NCBI GenBank assembly: GCA_031254175.1
Contig: JAIRUY010000232.1
Span: forward strand, 1-7,658
Reading direction: 5' to 3'
Source of the DNA: Treponema sp.
GTDB taxonomy: Bacteria > Spirochaetota > Spirochaetia > Treponematales > Breznakiellaceae
DNA: 7,658 bases
A program made the translations under genes and the position numbers. Below, piece after piece: positions 1 to 6,304 of this stretch. Within the stretch, counting starts at the first letter, position 1; every line of letters starts with the position of its first letter. The notes under the pieces are model-generated. The model was given only the letters and a program-made list of their open reading frames with translations, was not told the origin of the DNA and ran no database searches.

Positions 1-744
1 TGTTTTCTTACCGTTCATTCCGGAGCCGGCGGAACCGAAGCCTGCGACTGGTCGCAGATGCTTTATCGGATGTATCTGCGCTGGGCGGAACAAAAAGGCT
101 TTTCTGCCGAAGAAGTTGATTGCCAGGAAGCCGAAGGGGGGATTAAGTCTGCGACATGCCTCATAGAAGGCTCATTTGCCTACGGGTACTTAAAAGGCGA
201 ATCTGGCGTGCACCGTCTTGTCAGGATCAGCCCGTTTGATTCCAACGCAAGAAGGCACACTTCATTCGCTTCAGTTTATGTTTTTCCGGTCATTGATGAT
301 ACAATCGAAGTAGATATAAAGCCTGAAGATTTGCGCGTAGACACATACCGCTCCGGCGGCGCGGGAGGGCAGCATGTAAACAAAACAGACAGCGCTGTGC
401 GTTTTACCCATCTGCCTACAGGTATCGTTGTTGCATGCCAGAGCGAACGCAGCCAGATAAAAAACCGCGCGACCGCAATGAGCATATTAAAGGCAAGGCT
501 TTATGAACACTACCGTCAGGAAAAGGAAAAAGAAAACGCGAAGTTTTCACAGGAGAAGAAAGATATTTCCTGGGGTAACCAGATAAGGTCTTATGTGTTT
601 CAGCCGTATACGATGGTAAAAGATTACAGGACAAAGGTTGAAAAAGGGAACATTCAGGCTGTAATGGACGGAGATATCGATCCATTTATCGAAGAGTATC
701 TGCGGTTCTCCTGGCGGCAGGGCGCTGCCGGCGAAGCAGTTTGA
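1..744 (+). CDS. prfB: Peptide chain release factor 2 (RF2), 5'-truncated by the window edge
   Basis: Class I release factor that reads UGA and UAA in the ribosomal A site and triggers peptidyl-tRNA hydrolysis. The frame is open from base 1, which already encodes the conserved HSGAGGTEACDW segment, so the gene begins upstream; the ATG at 58 is internal. The stop-codon recognition tripeptide is Ser-Pro-Phe (codons 229-237), which is the RF2 form; RF1 carries a Pro-x-Thr type motif here. The catalytic GGQ lies at 364-372 in RSGGAGGQHVNKTDSAVR, followed by the usual TGIVVACQSERSQ-type segment, and the C-terminal region ends at a normal length. Many bacteria control prfB by a programmed +1 frameshift near codon 25; that part lies outside the window and cannot be judged. 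Stop is TGA, the codon this protein reads. It is followed within 10 bases by the next gene. Identification is secure. Confidence 0.97.
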   Translation, partial: CFLTVHSGAGGTEACDWSQMLYRMYLRWAEQKGFSAEEVDCQEAEGGIKSATCLIEGSFAYGYLKGESGVHRLVRISPFDSNARRHTSFASVYVFPVIDDTIEVDIKPEDLRVDTYRSGGAGGQHVNKTDSAVRFTHLPTGIVVACQSERSQIKNRATAMSILKARLYEHYRQEKEKENAKFSQEKKDISWGNQIRSYVFQPYTMVKDYRTKVEKGNIQAVMDGDIDPFIEEYLRFSWRQGAAGEAV

Positions 745-749
745 GAGGG
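743..749 (+). promoter_or_regulatory. Ribosome binding site for the PEGA-domain gene
   Basis: The purine run GAGAGGG overlaps the prfB stop codon. It lies 2 bases from the TTG at 752 and 5 bases from the TTG at 755. The second spacing is the more workable, and this is why 755 is preferred as the start. The overlap with the stop codon suggests reinitiation by ribosomes that finish prfB. Confidence 0.55.
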
Positions 750-754
750 TATTG

Positions 755-2227
755 TTGAAAAGTAAACATTGGCTTCTGTTATTTTTATTTTTCCTGTTTT
801 GCTCTCCGCTCTTTGCGATGGGGAAGACAGAAGAAACAAAAACTGAAACACAAAAAAATGAATGGATTCTCTGTATTGCCGATTTTGATACGGCATCGCT
901 TTCTGAAAGCAAATTAGCTGTCGCTAGTGTAATTATGCGAAAACTTGCCGAAAGCCTCGACACAATTAATTTCAGGACACGTGTATCTCCGGAATATGCC
1001 TTTTATGAAGAGACTGCCTGGGCCCGCGCCCGTTCCAATGCGGCAAAAGCCATTGCCGACAAACAGAATGAACGTTCTCTCCTTGTTTATCGCGGTGATC
1101 CGGAATGGAGATACAGGCGCAACATTGAAAAAATTGACGCAGAAATTGAAAAATTAATTGCGGCTCTTGAAGAAGTTGAAGAAAATAAACCGGTTATAAA
1201 TAAAGAGCCGATTTTTGGCCTGACAAAAGATTCACGGGAATTAGTATTTCCTGCCGCGCCGGAAACCGGCAATGAGTACAGATTTTGCCTTGATCAGAAA
1301 GCTGACGCGCTGCTGACAGGTTCTATCATCGATTTTCATGAAAGATATCTTGTTTCTGTCAGACTGTACACAGTTTACACCCAGTCATTTGTCTGGGAAG
1401 ACAGTATCGTCTTTTCTCATAACGATATCGAAAGCGCTATGGAAGAAATTTCACGCAGACTGATTGTCACGTTATCCGGCAGCGAGAGCGCGACTTTTAT
1501 TGTAAGAACAGACCCCGAAGATACTTTGGTGCTTATAAACAGATCCTTTGCGAGCAGGGGAGATTCTTCTGTTTTGGAATATCCGCCGGGGCCCATTACT
1601 ATAACCGCATCTGCTCCCGATCATGAAAGCCTCACTTTTGAAACAGAACTTTTCACGGGAGAACACGCGGAAATCGGAATAAACCTTTTGCCAATCAGGT
1701 TTGGAAATATTGATATCACAGGTTCTTCAGCAGGGAGCATCTACCACGGCGCGTTGTATGTAGGCGAGTCCCCTTTAACACTGCGTATGCCCTTGAATCA
1801 GATGGAATATTTTGAATTGAAAACTCCCAATTCTGAAAGAAGCACAATTGTTTTTCCAACGCCTGACAGTGTTGATTTTTCCAGCTCTCTTTTTCTGCGC
1901 GCATCGCTGCCGCCGCCAAAGGGACAGGTGGACAAGGAACGGCGTATGTATTACTGGGCATGGGGCGCAACATGGATTACAGGCATTGCCGCGTGGATAT
2001 CATACCAGACATATATAAATTCAAGCTCGGCAATCAATTATTTTTATAATAATACAGGTTCGTATGACCAAAAATTTTATGATAATAGTATGAGATTTTA
2101 TTATGTCAGCATGGGAACCGTGATAGCCGCAGGTGTTGCCGCGGCATTCGATATATTCTTTTTAAGCAGATATCTTTACACTGCCGACAGAGGTTCTACG
2201 CCCATTTTCAGATCAGGCAGTAATTGA
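755..2227 (+). CDS. Exported PEGA-domain protein of unknown function with two C-terminal membrane segments
   Basis: Not recognised as a named gene. About 490 residues from TTG 755 (TTG 752 adds one). Residues 2-21 form a signal peptide: KSKHW, then a Leu/Phe-rich core, with a likely signal peptidase I site after SPLFA. Cys16 has no small residue before it, so a lipobox is unlikely. Residues about 35-245 contain an IADFD strand start, a charged, probably coiled-coil stretch (about 120-146) and an ADALLTGSIIDF / VSVRLYTVYTQSFVWED block resembling the N-terminal domain of TolB or CsgG-like secreted proteins (inference). Residues about 248-313 look like a PEGA domain (TDPEDTLVLINR, then YPPGPITITASAPDHES); about 317-383 may be a second, degenerate copy with GESPLTLRMP. 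Two hydrophobic helices follow at about 398-421 and 448-470. PEGA domains are common in surface and periplasmic proteins and suggest binding or scaffolding, not catalysis. It ends in TGA, overlapping the ftsY ATG by one base. Confidence 0.8.
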   Translation: MKSKHWLLLFLFFLFCSPLFAMGKTEETKTETQKNEWILCIADFDTASLSESKLAVASVIMRKLAESLDTINFRTRVSPEYAFYEETAWARARSNAAKAIADKQNERSLLVYRGDPEWRYRRNIEKIDAEIEKLIAALEEVEENKPVINKEPIFGLTKDSRELVFPAAPETGNEYRFCLDQKADALLTGSIIDFHERYLVSVRLYTVYTQSFVWEDSIVFSHNDIESAMEEISRRLIVTLSGSESATFIVRTDPEDTLVLINRSFASRGDSSVLEYPPGPITITASAPDHESLTFETELFTGEHAEIGINLLPIRFGNIDITGSSAGSIYHGALYVGESPLTLRMPLNQMEYFELKTPNSERSTIVFPTPDSVDFSSSLFLRASLPPPKGQVDKERRMYYWAWGATWITGIAAWISYQTYINSSSAINYFYNNTGSYDQKFYDNSMRFYYVSMGTVIAAGVAAAFDIFFLSRYLYTADRGSTPIFRSGSN

Positions 2228-3114
2228 TGAAGTTTGGAGAGAAACTAAAAAACTTTTTTTCAAAAAAAGCAGCTCTGTCTGATGAATTGATGGAAGACCT
2301 TTGCGATTTATTGATCGAAGGTGATTTTGGCGCAGCGCAGGCTGTAAAACTGACAGACCTTTTAAGGGAACGTTGTAAAAAAGAAGATACCGCTCTTTTG
2401 CCGCAAAGACTTGCCGAATTGCTTGAAGAAGAGTTGCTTAAAGCGCCGCCGCCCGTTAACCCGCTTGTTGACACTAAGCTTTCTGCAATCCTTCTTTTGG
2501 GTGTTAACGGCGTAGGCAAAACTACCACTGCCGCGAAACTAAGTTTTCTTTTCAGTGAAAAATACAATAAGAAAACAATTCTCGCAGCCGCGGATACATT
2601 CAGGGCGGCGGCAATTGATCAGCTGAAAATTCACGGCGAAAAACTCAATATGCGCGTAATAGCCCACAAACAGGGAGGGGATCCGGCGGCGGTAGTGTAT
2701 GACGCGCTGGAAGCAGCCATGTCAGGCGGCGCTGATGTAGTCATCGCGGATACTGCCGGAAGAATGCACACAAAATCAGCGCTGGTAGAAGAATTGCGGA
2801 AAATAGACAGGGTGGTTGAGTCGAAGACGGGTTTTCCTGCCGAAGCAAAAAATTTCCGTTATCTGAAATACCTTGTGCTGGACGCAACTACGGGAAGAAA
2901 CGCGTTCGCGCAGGCTGAAATCTTTCATGATGCTGTTATGCTTGACGGAGTCATTCTTACAAAATACGATTCAACCGCCAAAGGCGGAGTAGTTTTCTCT
3001 TTGGCTTCAGATTTAAAACTGCCTGTTGTGTATGTATGCACAGGAGAGAAATACACGGACATAGAAATATTTAATCCTCATAAATTCGTTCTGGAGTTCA
3101 CCGGAATTGAATAA
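2227..3114 (+). CDS. ftsY: Signal recognition particle receptor FtsY
   Basis: SRP-family GTPase that receives the SRP-ribosome complex at the inner membrane and passes it to the Sec translocon. With ATG 2227 it has 295 residues: a Lys/Phe-rich amphipathic N-terminus (MKFGEKLKNFFSKK) suited to membrane binding, the helical N domain to about residue 80, then the G domain. Visible motifs: P-loop GVNGVGKTT at 92-100, DTFRAAA at 123-129, DTAGR at 175-179, DATTGRNA at 219-226, TKYD at 245-248 followed by STAKGG, and CTGEKYTD at 271-278. DTFRAAA and the absence of an M domain separate it from Ffh. The long acidic A domain of E. coli FtsY is missing, as in many bacteria. Two positions differ from the usual consensus: Tyr247 and Ser249 where TK(L/M)DGTAKGG is typical. 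A TTG at 2224 is an alternative start. The ATG shares one base with the preceding stop, and the 3' end overlaps the next gene by 8 bases. Confidence 0.96.
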   Translation: MKFGEKLKNFFSKKAALSDELMEDLCDLLIEGDFGAAQAVKLTDLLRERCKKEDTALLPQRLAELLEEELLKAPPPVNPLVDTKLSAILLLGVNGVGKTTTAAKLSFLFSEKYNKKTILAAADTFRAAAIDQLKIHGEKLNMRVIAHKQGGDPAAVVYDALEAAMSGGADVVIADTAGRMHTKSALVEELRKIDRVVESKTGFPAEAKNFRYLKYLVLDATTGRNAFAQAEIFHDAVMLDGVILTKYDSTAKGGVVFSLASDLKLPVVYVCTGEKYTDIEIFNPHKFVLEFTGIE

Positions 3115-4258
3115 AAAAATTATCCGGATTGCTGTTATTGTTTTACTCTTTTTCGCCGGATTGATTGCAATGACGCAGGAATCGCCTTTTTCATTTGACA
3201 GACAGGCGGGGGAATTATCAGTCAGACAGCAGAGAGCGCGCTGGTTTCGCTCAAACAAGGGAGGCATGGCAATTGAAGAAATGTCTTCAATGCTTGCGGC
3301 AATGTATGGTGATTATGCTCTGGCTGTAGATTTTATACAGAGAAATGAACTTCCTGATTTTCTTTTGCCGTATTATGATAATGAATATATTATTGAAACC
3401 CGCATGCTTTTTGAAAAAGGAGAGTTGATACGTACCCAGTGGATATTCAGGGAAACAAACGACAAAACAAGACTAGCCGCCGTTTTTCTTGAACTGTCTG
3501 AAAATGAAAATCCGGAAAATGATAAAAAAAATCAAAGAAATGGATTCATTGAAATTTATAATGAGAGTTCCCTGTTAATGTCGGAGTACCGGTTTTTTAA
3601 CAATGGAGAAATTACCAGAATAAACAATATCTACAATAACAGTGTTTTGATTAGCGCCGCTGTGCAGGAATGGGATAACAATGAAGAAGAGTACAAAGAC
3701 TCTTACACGGATTATTTGCGTTACAACCGTTCTTTGTTTTTACGTTCTGTGGAGCGTGTATTCCATACAGAAAGACATATCTCCCTTGCGGATAACGCGT
3801 TGTTGTTTTATTTCCCGAGACACATAGCGGATGCGCTGCTGCCGGGTAATTTAATTGGTGAAAAAACCAATGTATATCCCGAATTCTTCGGTGATGCTTT
3901 AATCAGCAAAGATGACAGACTTGTTTTTTCTACCGATGCGCGAAGCAGGATTTTAAGCCAAACGCTTTATGATGAAGAAGGAAACATCATTTGGGAAATT
4001 AAAAATACATGGTCAAATGACAGGATTGTTTCCACGATGAAAACTGAAGGCGGCAATGAATATTTGGCGGAATTTGAATATAATGCCGACAGGGAAAGGA
4101 TACTGGAGAGAAATTATAAAAACGGAGCGCTGGAGCGGGTTGTTCATACCGAAGGAACAAGAGATATAGAAGAACTTTATTTTAATAATGTCGCTGTATT
4201 GCGCGCCGTTTGGGAAAACGGCAGAAAAATTTCTGAAACAAGGATAAATAACCGTTGA
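3107..4258 (+). CDS. Exported protein of unknown function with strand-turn repeats
   Basis: Not recognised as a named family. About 383 residues from TTG 3107. This start is preferred because it supplies a complete signal peptide (MNKKIIRIAVIVLLFFAGLIA, probable cleavage after Ala21) and has GGAG at 3093-3096, 10 bases upstream; the next in-frame Met (residue 22) would lose the signal. There is no lipobox. The mature part is rich in Asn, Glu, Tyr and Arg. Segments at about 159-182 (EYRFFNNGEITRINNIYNN) and 284-383 (LYDEEGNIIWEI, FEYNADRERILERNYKNG, ELYFNNVAVLRAVWENGRK) have the alternating hydrophobic strand / Asn-Gly turn rhythm of MORN_2- or YD-type repeats; this is a resemblance, not a domain assignment. 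No catalytic motif is visible. It is most likely periplasmic or attached to the outer membrane. It overlaps ftsY by 8 bases and the permease gene by 4, which suggests co-expression with both. Confidence 0.78.
   Translation: MNKKIIRIAVIVLLFFAGLIAMTQESPFSFDRQAGELSVRQQRARWFRSNKGGMAIEEMSSMLAAMYGDYALAVDFIQRNELPDFLLPYYDNEYIIETRMLFEKGELIRTQWIFRETNDKTRLAAVFLELSENENPENDKKNQRNGFIEIYNESSLLMSEYRFFNNGEITRINNIYNNSVLISAAVQEWDNNEEEYKDSYTDYLRYNRSLFLRSVERVFHTERHISLADNALLFYFPRHIADALLPGNLIGEKTNVYPEFFGDALISKDDRLVFSTDARSRILSQTLYDEEGNIIWEIKNTWSNDRIVSTMKTEGGNEYLAEFEYNADRERILERNYKNGALERVVHTEGTRDIEELYFNNVAVLRAVWENGRKISETRINNR
4241..4244 (+). promoter_or_regulatory. Ribosome binding site supporting the TTG start of lolC
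   Basis: AGGA lies 10 bases before TTG 4255, inside the 3' end of the upstream gene. It is the only purine-rich site near a lolC start: the alternative GTG at 4300 has none. The spacing is long, so support is moderate. Confidence 0.4.
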
Positions 4259-5610
4259 AAAAATCACGCCTTCCTGCTGTTAAAACACCGCTTTCAGCGG
4301 TGTTTGCGTGGGTTTTTTTTGTCGCGTCACGGTATATATTTAAAGGCCGAAGCAGCTCGCCTGTTTTGGCAGTGCTTGGAATTGCGACCGGCGTTCTTGC
4401 GTTAATAGTCATTATCGCGGTAATGAACGGATTTCAGCTTGGCTTTATAGAAAGCATTCTGGAGATTTCTTCATTTCATCTGCGTCTGGAATCTTTTTCA
4501 GATGAAAAAACGGAAGAACTTAAGGAGATCGTGCTTGCAGCGCCTTCGAAACTATCGTTGGGGATACAGGCAGTTGTTCCTTTCAGAGAATTTCAGGCGC
4601 TTTCAAGGGGAAGAAGACAGGGGCAGCAGGCTGTGTTTGTCAGGGGAATGCAGGAAAATACCCTTTCTTTTGATAAAAAAATGGAAAGCAGGCTTGATTT
4701 TGAAGAAGGTTTTTTTGATATCGAAGATAAAAAAAATATTCTTTTGGGAACCGAACTTGCCAGAAGAATGGGTCTTGGCTTGGGAGACGAAATATCGTTA
4801 TTTTCAATCGCCGGGATTTTATCGGCGGAAGATGAAAGCTCCGGCCTTGAAACTTTTGTTATTTCAGGAATTTTCAGAACCGGCTATTATGAATATGATT
4901 ACAGCTGGGCAATAATAAATATTGAAAACCCGGTATTTTTTGTTAATGAAAGCGAAGCAAAAATCGGAATTAAACTTACAAATCGTTTTCATGACAGAGC
5001 GGCTGTGGAGCAGATTGGTAAAATGCTGCAAGCATCAGGTTTTGAAGATGTAAAAATAACAAGCTGGCGGGATTATAACCGCTCATTTTTCGGAGCGCTT
5101 AGGACAGAAAAACTCTTTATGTTTATCCTTGTCGGGCTTATTTTCATAGTTGTCGGACTTAATATTTTTCAGGCGCAGAGAAGGTCTGTTTTGCAGCGCC
5201 GGGAAGAAATCGGGCTTCTCCGCGCTGTCGGCGGAACAAAAAAGGCTGTCCGGTTTGTGTTTGTTCTTGACGGAGCGATTATTGGTTTTACAGGAGCGTC
5301 CATCGGGCTTGTGCCGGGATTGATTATCGCGGCCAACATACAGAAATTTTTTGAATTGGTAGAAAATATTGTAAACGGAATAATTGGCGTAATGAATATG
5401 ATTGCCGCTCTTTTTGGAGCCGGGGCGCAGGGCAATTTTTCTATTTTTTCTCCGGCTGTTTTTTACATAAAAGAAATACCGTCCAGAATTCTGCCCGTTG
5501 AAGTTTTAATAATTTTTATGTTTGGTTTTTTCTCTGCTCTTGCAGCGGCATGGTTTGCCTCGCAAAAAATAATAAAAATAGAGCCGGCGGAGGTGCTGCG
5601 TTATGAGTGA
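4255..5610 (+). CDS. lolC: Lipoprotein-releasing ABC transporter permease, LolC/LolE family
   Basis: Inner-membrane subunit of the LolCDE machine, which uses ATP to extract lipoproteins from the outer leaflet of the inner membrane and transfer them to the LolA carrier. With TTG 4255 it has 451 residues and the usual LolC/E layout: a conserved ASRYIF entry helix (24-29), TM1 at about 36-58 ending in the family motif VMNGF, a large periplasmic domain (about 60-285), TM2 at about 287-307, the cytoplasmic coupling segment REEIGLLRAVGGTKK (about 316-330), TM3 at about 334-360, TM4 at about 415-437, and the terminal EPAEVLRYE typical of LolC. The start overlaps the preceding stop as TTGA. An in-frame GTG at 4300 would give MFAWVFFVASRY, a more typical family N-terminus, but has no visible ribosome binding site and lies in a hairpin. 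The family call is firm; LolC as opposed to LolE rests on gene order and the C-terminus. Confidence 0.9.
   Translation: MKKSRLPAVKTPLSAVFAWVFFVASRYIFKGRSSSPVLAVLGIATGVLALIVIIAVMNGFQLGFIESILEISSFHLRLESFSDEKTEELKEIVLAAPSKLSLGIQAVVPFREFQALSRGRRQGQQAVFVRGMQENTLSFDKKMESRLDFEEGFFDIEDKKNILLGTELARRMGLGLGDEISLFSIAGILSAEDESSGLETFVISGIFRTGYYEYDYSWAIINIENPVFFVNESEAKIGIKLTNRFHDRAAVEQIGKMLQASGFEDVKITSWRDYNRSFFGALRTEKLFMFILVGLIFIVVGLNIFQAQRRSVLQRREEIGLLRAVGGTKKAVRFVFVLDGAIIGFTGASIGLVPGLIIAANIQKFFELVENIVNGIIGVMNMIAALFGAGAQGNFSIFSPAVFYIKEIPSRILPVEVLIIFMFGFFSALAAAWFASQKIIKIEPAEVLRYE
4283..4320 (+). terminator. Terminator-like hairpin within the 5' end of lolC (possible attenuator)
   Basis: AAACACCGCT (4283-4292) and AGCGGTGTTT (4296-4305) are perfectly complementary, giving a 10-bp stem with a TTC loop. 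Seven bases (GCGTGGG) separate it from eight T at 4313-4320. A classical intrinsic terminator has its T run directly after the stem, so efficiency may be low. It lies inside codons 10-22 of the permease if TTG 4255 is the start, or just ahead of and across the alternative GTG at 4300. It could reduce transcription into lolCDE or occlude that GTG. Function is inference. Confidence 0.4.
5589..5594 (+). promoter_or_regulatory. Strong ribosome binding site for lolD
   Basis: GGAGGT lies 8 bases before ATG 5603 and inside the last codons of the upstream permease. It is the best ribosome binding site in the window and belongs to the only gene of the transporter that has an ATG start. Confidence 0.8.
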
Positions 5611-6304
5611 TATAACTGAAAGAAAAATCCTGCTCAGGGCAAAAAACATTGTCAAGAATTATATTTCCGGCGCGGAAACGCTTCATATCTTAAAAGGCAT
5701 AAACCTTGAAATTGAAGAAGGAACGTCAGTGGTGATCAGCGGCCGGAGCGGAAGCGGAAAAAGCACCCTCCTCAATATTTTCGGAGGCCTTGATCGCTGC
5801 GATGAAGGAAACGTTTATATCGGCGAAAATAATATTACTTCCCTTTCCGAAAAAGAATTATCCGCGTACCGTTCAAAGAGTACTGGGTTTGTTTTTCAAT
5901 TCCACTATTTGCTTAAAGATTTTACGGCTCTTGAAAACATTATGCTTCCGGCTTTTATCGCCGGTATAAAGAAAAAACACGCAATTGAAACGGCAAGGTC
6001 GCTCTTGGCGGATGTCAGGCTGGAAGACCGCTGCGGGCATTTTCCTTCGCAGCTTTCGGGAGGGGAGCGCCAGCGTGTGGCTGTGGCGCGTTCAATGGTA
6101 AACGATCCGGCAGTAATTTTTGCCGATGAGCCGACCGGAAATTTGGATCCTCAAAATAGTGAAATTGTAGCGCAGCTTCTTTTTGAAAGCGCACAAAAAA
6201 GAGGAAAGACCCTGATTGTTGTTACACATGACAAAAAAGTGGCGGCAAGGGCTTCAAAACGGTTTTTCCTTGAAAACGGACAATTACTGCCGGAGGCCGG
6301 TTGA
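5603..6304 (+). CDS. lolD: Lipoprotein-releasing system ATP-binding protein LolD
   Basis: Cytoplasmic ATPase of the LolCDE complex; a homodimer powers lipoprotein release through the two permeases. The 233 residues match the usual LolD length. Motifs in order: Walker A GRSGSGKST at 47-55, Q-loop with Gln99 in FVFQFHYLLKDFTALENIMLP, signature LSGGERQ at 151-157, Walker B VIFADE at 171-176 with catalytic Glu176, D-loop GNLD at 179-182 and switch His209 in VVTHD. The FQFH-LL-FTALEN stretch after the Q-loop is characteristic of LolD and separates it from MacB and FtsE, although all belong to the same ABC subfamily. All catalytic residues are intact. The start overlaps the upstream permease by 8 bases and the stop overlaps the downstream permease start by 4, so the three subunits are probably made together. 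Confidence 0.94.
   Translation: MSDITERKILLRAKNIVKNYISGAETLHILKGINLEIEEGTSVVISGRSGSGKSTLLNIFGGLDRCDEGNVYIGENNITSLSEKELSAYRSKSTGFVFQFHYLLKDFTALENIMLPAFIAGIKKKHAIETARSLLADVRLEDRCGHFPSQLSGGERQRVAVARSMVNDPAVIFADEPTGNLDPQNSEIVAQLLFESAQKRGKTLIVVTHDKKVAARASKRFFLENGQLLPEAG
6292..6296 (+). promoter_or_regulatory. Ribosome binding site of the second permease, within a small hairpin
   Basis: GGAGG lies 4 bases from TTG 6301 and 10 bases from TTG 6307, so it does not decide clearly between them. It is embedded in CCGG-AGG-CCGG (6290-6300), which can fold into a 4-bp all-GC stem that would hide part of the site until a ribosome finishing lolD opens it. Confidence 0.5.

Noticed and set aside
755..820. Lipobox around Cys16 of the PEGA-domain protein
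   Set aside because: The residues before the Cys are Phe-Leu-Phe, which lack the small residue needed at -1; a signal peptidase I site after SPLFA fits better.
276..963. Minus-strand open frames across prfB and the start of the PEGA-domain gene
   Set aside because: They lie opposite conserved coding sequence, give low-complexity or Cys/Arg-rich translations without motifs, and have no supported start sites.
2453..2510. 8-bp inverted repeat CCGTTAAC / GTTAACGG in ftsY
   Set aside because: The loop is 42 bases, the core GTTAAC is self-palindromic, and the right copy encodes the conserved P-loop; chance and coding constraint explain it.
2975..2988. Small CCGCC-AAA-GGCGG hairpin in ftsY
   Set aside because: It falls on the conserved Thr-Ala-Lys-Gly-Gly codons and has only a 5-bp stem without a T run directly after it.
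4502..4915. 137-codon plus-strand frame inside the first permease gene
   Set aside because: It is an out-of-frame shadow of the periplasmic domain of the permease, with a Lys/Arg/Phe-biased translation and no ribosome binding site or motif.
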